This document shows positions 24,598 through 32,620 of a stretch of 64,000 bases of DNA, one piece after another (positions within the stretch are counted from its first letter, which is position 1; every line of letters starts with the position of its first letter). The stretch is from NCBI RefSeq assembly GCF_001005085.2, contig NZ_LBMU02000012.1:1-64000 (forward strand), written 5' to 3'. The notes below the pieces were generated by a model. It was not told the origin of the DNA, made no database searches, and was given only the letters and a program-made list of their open reading frames with translations. This DNA is from Streptomyces humi. Lineage in GTDB: Bacteria > Actinomycetota > Actinomycetes > Streptomycetales > Streptomycetaceae. The position numbers were made by a program, and so were the translations under genes.

Positions 24598-26973
24598 ATG
24601 CTGGAGGTCACGCCGTTCGGCGAGGGATGGGGTCTGGAGTACGCGGGGGGTGTGCTGCCGGCGGCGGTGCCGGGGTGCGTGCACACCGACCTGCTCACCG
24701 CCGGAGTGATCCCGGACCCGTTCCTCGGGCGGAACGAGACCGAGGTGGCCTGGGTCGGCCGGCGGGCGTGGACGTACACGGCCGAGCTGACTGCGCGGTC
24801 GGAGCACGAGCGGACCGACCTCGTCTTCGACGGGCTCGACACCGCCGCCGAGATCACCCTGGACGGACGGCCGCTGGGCCGCACGAGGAACATGCACCGG
24901 TCGTACCGTTTCGATGTGACCGGACTGCGCGGGCGGCTCGCGGTGCGGTTCGCCTCCGCGTACACCGAGGCGGCAGCGGTCCGTGACCGGCTGGGGGACC
25001 GGCCCGCCGCCTATGCCGAGCCCTACCAGTACATCCGGAAGATGGCCTGTTCCTTCGGCTGGGACTGGGGGCCGACGCTGGTGACGGCCGGTCTCTGGCG
25101 GCCGGTGCGCCTGGAGCACTGGTCGACCGCCCGGATCGGCCGGGTGCGTCCGGTGGTGACCGTCCGGCAGGGCGTGGGGGTCGTCGAACTGCACGTCGAC
25201 GTCGAGCGCGCGCGGGCCGGGACGGACCTCGGGCTCGAGGTGCGGGTGGCCGGCCGGACGGCGCGGGCCGCGGTCGCGGGGGCGAGCGGCACGGTACGGG
25301 TCGAGGTGCCGGACGCCCGGCTCTGGTGGCCGCGCGGCTACGGCGAACAGCCGCTGCACGACGTCGAGTTGACTCTGTCGGGCGGAGGCGTGGTGCTGGA
25401 CTGCTGGCGGCGGCGGGTCGGCTTCAGGACCGTGGAGCTGGACCGGCGGCCCGACGGGCACGGCACCGGGTTCACCCTCGTGGTGAACGGGGTGCGGCTG
25501 TTCGCGCGGGGGGTCAACTGGATCCCGGACGACGTGTTCCCGTCCCGGATGACGCGCGACCGGTACCGGGAGCGGCTCGGGCGGGCCGCCGAGGCGGGGG
25601 TGGACCTCGTACGGGTCTGGGGCGGGGGCCTCTACGAGAGCGAGGACTTCTACGACGCCTGCGACGAGCTGGGCCTGCTGGTCTGGCAGGACTTCCCGTT
25701 CGCGTGCGCGGCCTACCCGGAGGAGCAGCCGCTGCGCGGCGAGGTGGAGGCGGAGGCCCGGGAGAACGTCGTCCGGCTGATGCCGCATCCCTCGCTGGCG
25801 CTGTGGAACGGCAACAACGAGAACCTGTGGGGGTTCCGGGACTGGGGGTGGGAGGAGCAGCTGGCCGGGGGGTCCTGGGGTGAGGGGTACTACCTGGGGC
25901 TGCTGCCGCGGGTGGTGGCCGAACTCGACCCGACCCGCCCCTATTCGGCGGGCAGTCCCTGGTCGGGGTCGTGGGACCGTCATCCGAACGACCCGGCGCA
26001 CGGTACGCACCACTCCTGGGAGGTGTGGAACCGCGCGGACTACGCCGACTACCGGCATGAAGTCCCGCGGTTCGTCGCGGAGTTCGGGTGGCAGGCGCCG
26101 CCCGCCCACGCCACGCTGCGGCGTGCGCTGCCCGGCGAGGCGCTCGCCGCCGACTCCCCCGGCATGCTCCACCACCAGAAGGCGGACGACGGGAACGGCA
26201 AGCTGCGGCGCGGCCTGGAGCGGCACTTCGCCTTTCCCGAGGGCGACTTCGACCGCTGGCACTACCTCACGCAGGTCAACCAGGCGCGTGCGGTGGCCGC
26301 CGGGATCGAGCACTGGCGCTCGCACTGGCCGGTGTGCGCGGGCACGGTGGTGTGGCAGCTCAACGACTGCTGGCCGGTGACCTCCTGGGCGGCGATCGAC
26401 GGGGACGGCCGGGAGAAACCGCTCTGGCACGAGCTGCGGCGGCTGTACGCGGACCGGTTGCTGACCCTCCAGCTGCGCGGGCGGGGACTGGTCGCGGCGG
26501 CCGTCAACCAGGCGGCGCGGGTGTGGCGGACCGGTCTGGCCCTGCGCCGGATGACCGTGGACGGGGCGGTCGTCGGGAGTGCGGACCTGGTGCTGGAGGC
26601 CGGGGCACGGACGGTGGCGGTCCTCGACGTGCCCCGTGAGCTGTGGCCGGCCGGAGCGCAGGAGTTCCTGGTGGCCGATGCCGGGGACGGTGGCCCGCGG
26701 GCCCTGTACTTCCCGGTGCCTGACCGTCAGGTCCCTTATCCGGTACCGGAGTTCGAGGTGTCCGTGGCACCGGGGGCGGTCACCGTGACGGCGCGGACCC
26801 TGGTCCGGGATCTGCTGCTCCAGGCGGACCGGCTGGACCCGGCCGCGCGCGCCGACCGAGGGCTGGTCACGCTGCTTCCCGGGGAACGGGTCACGATCGG
26901 GGTGACCGGCTGGAAGACTCCGGAGGTGGCCGCCGCCCGGGCCGCCCTGTACTGCGTGGAGCCCTCCCGATGA
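24598..26973 (+). CDS. GH2 family beta-mannosidase
   Basis: A 791-residue cytoplasmic glycosidase. It has a sugar-binding domain (about 1-180: AAVPGCVHTDLLTAGVIPDPFLGRN split across the family's opening), an immunoglobulin-like domain (about 180-290) and a TIM barrel. The acid/base is Glu408 in WNGNNENLWG and the nucleophile is Glu495 in FVAEFGWQ. The GNNEN arrangement and CACSFGWDWGPT-like KMACSFGWDWGP segment point to beta-mannosidase rather than beta-galactosidase. With no signal peptide, it should hydrolyse imported manno-oligosaccharides. ATG at 24598 has AGGGAG upstream; an in-frame GTG lies six bases earlier. Its stop overlaps the LacI start (ATGA). Confidence 0.92.
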   Translation: MLEVTPFGEGWGLEYAGGVLPAAVPGCVHTDLLTAGVIPDPFLGRNETEVAWVGRRAWTYTAELTARSEHERTDLVFDGLDTAAEITLDGRPLGRTRNMHRSYRFDVTGLRGRLAVRFASAYTEAAAVRDRLGDRPAAYAEPYQYIRKMACSFGWDWGPTLVTAGLWRPVRLEHWSTARIGRVRPVVTVRQGVGVVELHVDVERARAGTDLGLEVRVAGRTARAAVAGASGTVRVEVPDARLWWPRGYGEQPLHDVELTLSGGGVVLDCWRRRVGFRTVELDRRPDGHGTGFTLVVNGVRLFARGVNWIPDDVFPSRMTRDRYRERLGRAAEAGVDLVRVWGGGLYESEDFYDACDELGLLVWQDFPFACAAYPEEQPLRGEVEAEARENVVRLMPHPSLALWNGNNENLWGFRDWGWEEQLAGGSWGEGYYLGLLPRVVAELDPTRPYSAGSPWSGSWDRHPNDPAHGTHHSWEVWNRADYADYRHEVPRFVAEFGWQAPPAHATLRRALPGEALAADSPGMLHHQKADDGNGKLRRGLERHFAFPEGDFDRWHYLTQVNQARAVAAGIEHWRSHWPVCAGTVVWQLNDCWPVTSWAAIDGDGREKPLWHELRRLYADRLLTLQLRGRGLVAAAVNQAARVWRTGLALRRMTVDGAVVGSADLVLEAGARTVAVLDVPRELWPAGAQEFLVADAGDGGPRALYFPVPDRQVPYPVPEFEVSVAPGAVTVTARTLVRDLLLQADRLDPAARADRGLVTLLPGERVTIGVTGWKTPEVAAARAALYCVEPSR

Positions 26974-27980
26974 CAGCACCCCGCGTCACCATCAAGGACG
27001 TCGCCGCGCGGGCCGGCGTGTCCAAGGGGGCCGTGTCGCTGGCCTTCAACCACAAGCCGGGGCTGGCGGAGGCCACCCGGGACCGGATCTTCGCGGCGGC
27101 GCGGGAGCTGGGGTGGGCGCCGGACACCACGGCACGCTCACTGGCCGGGGCGCGAGTGGACGTGGTGGGGCTCGCCGTCTGCCGGCCGGCCCGGATGCTG
27201 GGGCTCGAACCCTTCTACATGGAGTTCGTCTCGGGGGTGGAGAGCGTGCTGACCGAGCACTCCTGCTCCCTGCTGCTCCGGCTGGTGCGGAGTGCGGAGG
27301 AGGAGGCCGGCCTGCTGGACTCCTGGTGGAAGGGACGGCAGATCGGCGGGGCGATCCTCGTCGACTTCCGGGTGGACGATCCCCGGGTGGGCGCCGCGCG
27401 GCGGCTGGGGCTGCCGGTGGTGGCCGTGGGGCATCCCTCGCTGACGGGCGGGCTCACCTCCGTGTGGACGGAGGACGGGGAAGCCGTCGCGGAGGCCGTG
27501 CGGTACCTGGCGGCGCTGGGACACCGGCGGATCGCCCGGGTGGGGGGTGCTGCCGAGCTGGGGCACACGGAGATACGGGCGGCCGCGTTCGCCGCGGCCT
27601 CGTCGGCGTTGGGGCTGGCGGGGGCGGCACAGGTGACGACCGACTACTCGGGGGAGGCGGGGGCGCGGGCGACCCGGTCGCTGCTGAGCGCCGCCGCGAG
27701 GGACCGGCCGACGGCGATCATGTACGACAACGACATCATGGCGGTGGCGGGGCTTTCGGTGGCGGCCGAGATGGGGCTGTCGGTGCCGGGGGACGTCTCG
27801 TTGCTGGCGTGGGACGACTCGCAGCTGTGCCGGCTGACGCATCCGACGTTGTCGGCGATGAGCCACGATGTGCAGGGGTTCGGGGCGGAGGTGGCGCGGA
27901 CGTTGTTCGGGCAGGGTGCGTCGCATGCCGTCGCTACGCCGGTACTGACGCCGCGGGGGTCCACCGCGCCGCCCCGGTGA
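26970..27980 (+). CDS. LacI family transcriptional regulator
   Basis: A 336-residue regulator. The N-terminal helix-turn-helix VTIKDVAARAGVSKGAVSLAFN (split in two turns) and the hinge helix TARSLAGAR are canonical. The periplasmic-binding-like effector domain follows, with YLAALGHRRIARVGG and TAIMYDNDIMAVAGLSVA. Translational coupling to the beta-mannosidase (ATGA) implies that it controls this mannoside locus, most simply by binding the operator in the divergent promoter and releasing it on sugar binding. The effector is not deducible from the sequence. Confidence 0.92.
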   Translation: MTAPRVTIKDVAARAGVSKGAVSLAFNHKPGLAEATRDRIFAAARELGWAPDTTARSLAGARVDVVGLAVCRPARMLGLEPFYMEFVSGVESVLTEHSCSLLLRLVRSAEEEAGLLDSWWKGRQIGGAILVDFRVDDPRVGAARRLGLPVVAVGHPSLTGGLTSVWTEDGEAVAEAVRYLAALGHRRIARVGGAAELGHTEIRAAAFAAASSALGLAGAAQVTTDYSGEAGARATRSLLSAAARDRPTAIMYDNDIMAVAGLSVAAEMGLSVPGDVSLLAWDDSQLCRLTHPTLSAMSHDVQGFGAEVARTLFGQGASHAVATPVLTPRGSTAPPR

Positions 27981-28010
27981 AGGGCCGTAGGGGTCCCCGG
28001 GTTCGTCGTG

Positions 28011-28047
28011 GTCGCTCGCGCGGTTCCTCGCGCCCCTGAAGGGGCGC
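28011..28047 (+). terminator. Terminator hairpin in dispersed intergenic repeat (copy B)
   Basis: GCGCCCC-TGAA-GGGGCGC (28030-28047) preceded by GGTCGCTCGCGCGGTTCCTC. It is the same element as near 8614, 46961 and 54301. It should end the beta-mannosidase-lacI transcript. Confidence 0.75.
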
Positions 28048-28107
28048 TCCCCCGGCCCGCGTTTCATGTGACCTTCGCCGCTCCGCCCGCCAGGGGTGGG
28101 CAGTCAC

Positions 28108-28123
28108 GTTACTGATAAGTAGC
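28108..28123. promoter_or_regulatory. Candidate TetR-type operator of fadAB
   Basis: GTTACTGATAAGTAGC contains the inverted repeat TACT-N4-AGTA, 68 bases before the fadA GTG. Sites of this shape precede fatty-acid degradation genes in actinobacteria, from memory. The binding regulator is not in the window. Confidence 0.4.
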
Positions 28124-28130
28124 ATGGGTC

Positions 28131-28146
28131 CTGAGCGCGCGCTCAG
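28131..28146. promoter_or_regulatory. Perfect 16-bp palindrome upstream of fadA
   Basis: CTGAGCGCGCGCTCAG is fully self-complementary and lies eight bases downstream of the TACT-N4-AGTA site, 44 bases before the fadA start. The TGAGCG/CGCTCA arms are typical of TetR-family operators. Its position suggests control of fadAB transcription. Confidence 0.5.
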
Positions 28147-28190
28147 CGCATCGCAGCAGTGCCATCCCGCACCCTGGAGGAGAGCCAATC

Positions 28191-29408
28191 GTGCCTCGTA
28201 CCGTCAGGGATGTCGTCTTCGTCGACGGCGTCCGTACCCCGTTCGGCAAGGCGGGCCCGAAGGGCATCTACCACGAGACCCGTGCCGACGACCTCGTCGT
28301 GAAGGCGATCCGGGAGCTGCTGCGCCGCAACCCCGGTCTGGACACGAAGAAGATCGACGAGGTCGCCATCGCCGCGACCACGCAGATCGGTGACCAGGGT
28401 CTGACCATCGGCCGTACCGCGGGCATCCTCGCGGGCCTGCCGCAGTCCGTGCCCGGCTACTCCATCGACCGCATGTGCGCCGGCGCCCTGACCGCCGTCA
28501 CCACGGTCGCCGGTTCCGTCGCCTTCGGCGCGTACGACGTCGCCATCGCCGGCGGTGTCGAGCACATGGGCCGCCACCCCATGGGTGAGGGCGTGGACCC
28601 GAACCCGCGGTTCGTCAGCGAGAAGCTGGTCGACGAGTCGGCGCTGTTCATGGGCATGACCGCCGAGAACCTGCACGACCGCTACCCGACGATCACCAAG
28701 CAGCGCGCGGACGAGTACGCGGTGCGCTCCCAGGAGAAGGCCGCCAAGGCGTACGCCAACGGCAAGATCCAGGCCGACCTGGTGCCGATCTCGGTGCGCC
28801 GGACCAACCCGGAGGGCGGCGAGACCGGCTGGGGCCTGGTCACCGCCGACGAGCCGATGCGGCCGGGGACGACCCTGGAGAACCTGTCGGGTCTGAAGAC
28901 GCCGTTCCGGGTGCACGGGCGGGTCACCGCCGGTAACGCGGCCGGTCTGAACGACGGTGCGACCGCCTCGCTGATCGCCTCCGAGGACTTCGCCCGCGAG
29001 AACAACCTGCCGGTGAAGATGCGTCTGGTGGCGTACTCCTTCGCGGGTGTGGAGCCGGAGGTCATGGGCTACGGCCCGATCCCGGCCACGGAGAAGGCGC
29101 TCGCCCAGGCGGGGCTCAGCATCTCCGACATCGGTCTCTTCGAGATCAACGAGGCCTTCGCCGTGCAGGTGCTGGCCTTCCTGGAGCACTACGGCATCGC
29201 GGACGACGACGAGCGCGTCAACCAGTACGGCGGCGCGATCGCCTTCGGTCACCCGCTGGCCTCCTCGGGTGTGCGTCTGATGACGCAGCTGGCCCGCCAG
29301 TTCGAGGAGCAGCCGCACGTCCGCTACGGCCTGACCACCATGTGCGTCGGCTTCGGCATGGGCGCGACGGTCATCTGGGAGAACCCGCACTTCGAGGGGG
29401 ACAAGTGA
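28191..29408 (+). CDS. fadA: Acetyl-CoA C-acyltransferase (thiolase)
   Basis: A 405-residue thiolase that cleaves 3-ketoacyl-CoA in the last step of beta-oxidation. The nucleophile Cys96 lies in IDRMCAGAL, the catalytic His in GGAIAFGHPLASSG, and the second Cys in LTTMCVGFGMG. FLEHYGIADDDERVNQYGG is usual for the FadA branch. GTG start with GGAGGAG upstream. Its stop overlaps the fadB start (GTGA), so the two subunits are co-translated. Two palindromes upstream are candidate operators. Confidence 0.95.
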   Translation: MPRTVRDVVFVDGVRTPFGKAGPKGIYHETRADDLVVKAIRELLRRNPGLDTKKIDEVAIAATTQIGDQGLTIGRTAGILAGLPQSVPGYSIDRMCAGALTAVTTVAGSVAFGAYDVAIAGGVEHMGRHPMGEGVDPNPRFVSEKLVDESALFMGMTAENLHDRYPTITKQRADEYAVRSQEKAAKAYANGKIQADLVPISVRRTNPEGGETGWGLVTADEPMRPGTTLENLSGLKTPFRVHGRVTAGNAAGLNDGATASLIASEDFARENNLPVKMRLVAYSFAGVEPEVMGYGPIPATEKALAQAGLSISDIGLFEINEAFAVQVLAFLEHYGIADDDERVNQYGGAIAFGHPLASSGVRLMTQLARQFEEQPHVRYGLTTMCVGFGMGATVIWENPHFEGDK

Positions 29409-31534
29409 GCACCACCGCCGAGCTTCTGAAGCAGGCCTCGGACCTGTTCCCCGACGAGGTCGTGACGTCCGCGCACGTACGCCACTTCGACCTGCCGTCC
29501 GGGGCCGGCCGCTTCGCGCTGATCACCCTGGACAACGGCCTGGACCACACCAAGCCGACCACCTTCGGGCCGGCCTCGCTGGCGAACCTCGACACCGCGA
29601 TCGACCAGGTGGAGAAGGAGGCCGCCGAGGGCGCGATCGTCGGTGTCGGCATCACCGGCAAGCCGTTCATCTTCGCGGTCGGCGCCGACCTCAAGGGCGT
29701 CGAGCTGCTCAAGGAGCACGAGCACGCGCTGGCCATCGGCAAGGGCGGCCACGAGGTCTTCAAGCGCCTCGCGGGCCTCGCGGTGCCGACCTTCACGTAC
29801 TACAACGGTGCCGCCATGGGCGGTGGCGTCGAGGTCGGTCTGCACTGCACGTACCGGACGGTGTCCAAGGCCATCCCGGCGTTCTCCCTGCCCGAGGTCT
29901 TCCTCGGTCTGGTCCCGGGCTGGGGCGGCTGCGCGCTGCTGCCGAACCTGATCGGCGCCGACAAGGCCGTCTCGGTGATCATCGAGAACAGCCTCAACCA
30001 GAACAAGCAGCTCAAGGGTCAGCAGGTCTTCGACCTGGGCATCGCCGACGCCCTCTTCGAGGGTGCCGACTTCCTGGAGCAGTCGCTGATCTGGACCGCC
30101 CAGGTGCTGAAGGGCGACGTCGAGGTCGAGCGCCCGGTGATCGACCGCGGCGAGGCCTGGGACCAGGCCGTCGCGCGCGGCCGGTTCATCGCGGACTCCA
30201 AGGTGCACGGCGCCGCCCCGGCCGCCTACCGCGCCCTGGACATCATCGCCGCCGCCAAGAACGGCGACCTCCAGCAGGGCTACGACGCCGAGGACCTGGC
30301 GCTCGCCGACCTGATCATGGGCGGGGAACTCCGCGCCGGCATCTACGCGTTCAACCTGGTGCAGAAGCGCGGCAAGCGGCCCGCGGGCGCCCCGGACAAG
30401 AACCTGGCGCGCCCGGTCACCAAGGTCGGTGTCGTCGGCGCCGGTCTGATGGCCTCCCAGCTCGCGCTGCTCTTCCTGCGCCGCCTGGAGGTGCCGGTCG
30501 TGCTGACCGACATCGACCAGGAGCGCGTCGACAAGGGCGTGGGCTACGTCCACGCCGAGATCGAGAAGCTGCTCGGCAAGGGCCGTATCAACCAGGACAA
30601 GGCCAACCGCCTGAAGGCACTGGTCACCGGTGTGCTGGACAAGGCCGAGGGCTTCGCGGACGCCGATTTCATCATCGAAGCGGTGTTCGAGGAGATCGGC
30701 GTCAAGCAGCAGGTGTTCGCGGAGGTCGAGGCGGTCGCCCCGGCGCACGCGATCCTCGCCACCAACACGTCCTCGCTGTCGGTGACGGAGATGGCGTCGA
30801 AGCTCAAGAACCCCGAGCGGGTCGTGGGCTTCCACTTCTTCAACCCGGTCGCGATCCTCCCGCTCCTGGAGATCGTGCGCGGCGAGCAGACCGACGACGC
30901 GTCGCTGGCGACCGCGTTCGCCGTCGCCAAGAAGCTGAAGAAGACCGCGGTCCTGGTGAAGGACGCCCCGGCGTTCGTCGTGAACCGCATCCTCACCCGC
31001 TTCATGGGCGAGATCCAGAACGTCATCGACGAGGGCACCCCGGTCGAGGTCGCGGAGAAGGCGGTCGAGCCGCTGGGCCTGCCGATGTCCCCGCTGGTGC
31101 TCCTGGAGCTGGTCGGTCCGGCCATCGGCCTGCACGTCTCGGAGACCCTCAACCGGGCCTTCCCGGACCGCTTCACGGTCTCCCCCAACCTCGCCGCCGT
31201 CGTCAAGGCGGGCAAGCGCGGCTTCTACGTGTACGACAGCGGGAAGCCGGAGCTGGACCCCGAGGTCGCCGCGCTGCTCGAGCAGGGCGACTCGGTCCTC
31301 GGCGAGGAGCAGGTCCGGGACCGCGTCCTGGACGCCGTCGCCCAGGAGATCGGGCTCATGCTCGACGAGGGTGTCGTCGCCGAGGCGCAGGACATCGACC
31401 TGTGCCTGATCACGGGCGCCGGCTGGCCCTTCCACCTGGGCGGCATCACGCCGTACCTGGACCGCGAAGGCGTCTCGGAGCGTGTGAACGGCAAGAAGTT
31501 CCTGGCCCCGGGCGTGGCGTCGGTTCCGGCGTAA
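29405..31534 (+). CDS. fadB: Fatty acid oxidation multifunctional protein (enoyl-CoA hydratase / 3-hydroxyacyl-CoA dehydrogenase)
   Basis: A 709-residue two-module enzyme. Residues up to about 320 are a crotonase domain with an oxyanion pocket in YNGAAMGGGVEVGLHC and a following PEVFLGLVPGWGG. From about residue 340 comes the NAD-binding fold VGVVGAGLMASQLA, then the 3-hydroxyacyl-CoA dehydrogenase signature VGFHFFNPVAILPLLEIV (His as catalytic base) and two C-terminal helical domains. It performs hydration and oxidation steps before the FadA thiolase. Its GTG overlaps the fadA stop; a strong terminator follows. Confidence 0.95.
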   Translation: MSTTAELLKQASDLFPDEVVTSAHVRHFDLPSGAGRFALITLDNGLDHTKPTTFGPASLANLDTAIDQVEKEAAEGAIVGVGITGKPFIFAVGADLKGVELLKEHEHALAIGKGGHEVFKRLAGLAVPTFTYYNGAAMGGGVEVGLHCTYRTVSKAIPAFSLPEVFLGLVPGWGGCALLPNLIGADKAVSVIIENSLNQNKQLKGQQVFDLGIADALFEGADFLEQSLIWTAQVLKGDVEVERPVIDRGEAWDQAVARGRFIADSKVHGAAPAAYRALDIIAAAKNGDLQQGYDAEDLALADLIMGGELRAGIYAFNLVQKRGKRPAGAPDKNLARPVTKVGVVGAGLMASQLALLFLRRLEVPVVLTDIDQERVDKGVGYVHAEIEKLLGKGRINQDKANRLKALVTGVLDKAEGFADADFIIEAVFEEIGVKQQVFAEVEAVAPAHAILATNTSSLSVTEMASKLKNPERVVGFHFFNPVAILPLLEIVRGEQTDDASLATAFAVAKKLKKTAVLVKDAPAFVVNRILTRFMGEIQNVIDEGTPVEVAEKAVEPLGLPMSPLVLLELVGPAIGLHVSETLNRAFPDRFTVSPNLAAVVKAGKRGFYVYDSGKPELDPEVAALLEQGDSVLGEEQVRDRVLDAVAQEIGLMLDEGVVAEAQDIDLCLITGAGWPFHLGGITPYLDREGVSERVNGKKFLAPGVASVPA

Positions 31535-31548
31535 CGGCCGGTCAGCCG

Positions 31549-31582
31549 GAGGGGGCCGCCGCGGTGACGCGGCGGCCCCCTC
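31549..31582 (+). terminator. Strong hairpin after fadAB
   Basis: A perfect 15-bp stem (GAGGGGGCCGCCGCG with its complement) around a GTGA loop, 15 bases after the fadB stop. Confidence 0.9.
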
Positions 31583-31609
31583 GTTCCGTCCGGGAAAATA
31601 CCGGGTGTC

Positions 31610-32602
31610 ATGAGAACAGTTCACAAGCCCAGGGGTCCGGTGTCCGGTCGCGCGGCGCTGCTCGCGGTCGTGGTGGCGCTCGCCGCGCTGGCCGCGCTGG
31701 CCGCGGCCCTCTCGTGGTCGGGCCGGCCCGAGGACACCGACCGCACGTTCCGCGTCTGGCACTGGAACATCGCGGGGAACGCCCTGCACCACGGCTCCGC
31801 CGACGACGGACTGGCCGAGGCCGCCGTCGACTCGGTACGCAACCGCGAGGCGGACTTCGTCTCCCTCAACGAGGTCTGCCGCACACAGTTCGACAGGATG
31901 CGGAAGCTCCTCGCCGAGCGCGGGTGGTCCGAGGGCCCCGGGACCTTCGCCCGCTTCGCCACCACGCGGGCCGCGTCGCCCGGACTGTGCGGGGGCACCG
32001 GCGACTACGGCATCGCCCTGTTCAGCAGGGATCCGCTCGGCGCCACGCGGGAGTACGTCCTGCCGTCCGACGGCACGGCGGAGCACCGCAGGCTCCTGTG
32101 CGCCGCGCCGCGGGACGAGCCCCGGCTGAAGTTCTGCACCGTGCACATCACCACCAGCAACGCCGTGCGCTCCGGCGTTCCCGACAACGTCCGGCAGCTC
32201 CGGGCGGTCCTGGCGGTCCTCGACGGTTTCGACGCGGCCGGTCAGGCCTACATCATCGCGGGCGACTTCAACGCCCAGCCCGACTACGCCCGGCTGAACG
32301 CGTTCTACGCGCCGTCGGCGAACACGGCCGCCAACCCCGCCAACACGGGCAGCCACCGCGAGCTGGACGACGCGGACAGGGCCCACTGCCCGGGGTACGG
32401 GGAATGGACCGCGCTGGGCACCCCCGGCAGCGCGCCGCCGTGCGGGGGCCGCGCCAAGATCGACGAGATCTTCGTGCGCGAGTCACGGCTGGCCGGACCG
32501 TACGGGGCCGTCACCCTGGCCGTCCCCACCTCGTGCCGGGGGCTCCTACGGTGTTCCGACCACCGGGTTCTCATCGGCACGGTACGGCTGCGGCTGCCCT
32601 GA
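31610..32602 (+). CDS. Membrane-anchored endonuclease/exonuclease/phosphatase family protein
   Basis: A 330-residue protein with one N-terminal transmembrane helix (about residues 14-36) and an extracellular EEP domain. The metal and catalytic motifs are visible: VWHWNIAGN, VSLNEVCR (Glu ligand), FCTVHITTS, IIAGDFNAQPDY (Asp/Asn) and the closing CSDHRVLIGTV (Asp-His). The fold includes DNases, phosphoinositide phosphatases and sphingomyelinases; the outside location favours a nuclease or phosphodiesterase. It converges on the polysaccharide operon, leaving 18 bases between stops. Confidence 0.88.
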   Translation: MRTVHKPRGPVSGRAALLAVVVALAALAALAAALSWSGRPEDTDRTFRVWHWNIAGNALHHGSADDGLAEAAVDSVRNREADFVSLNEVCRTQFDRMRKLLAERGWSEGPGTFARFATTRAASPGLCGGTGDYGIALFSRDPLGATREYVLPSDGTAEHRRLLCAAPRDEPRLKFCTVHITTSNAVRSGVPDNVRQLRAVLAVLDGFDAAGQAYIIAGDFNAQPDYARLNAFYAPSANTAANPANTGSHRELDDADRAHCPGYGEWTALGTPGSAPPCGGRAKIDEIFVRESRLAGPYGAVTLAVPTSCRGLLRCSDHRVLIGTVRLRLP

Positions 32603-32620
32603 CCCCCCGGCCGGCTCCGG

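Noticed and set aside
23707..26979. Minus-strand open frame of 1090 codons across the beta-mannosidase gene and the divergent promoter
   Set aside because: It crosses a promoter region and runs antisense to a clear GH2 enzyme, then out of frame through the binding-protein gene.
29324..32386. Minus-strand open frame of 1020 codons opposite fadB
   Set aside because: Antisense to a well-supported FadB and EEP gene; composition is that of a GC shadow.
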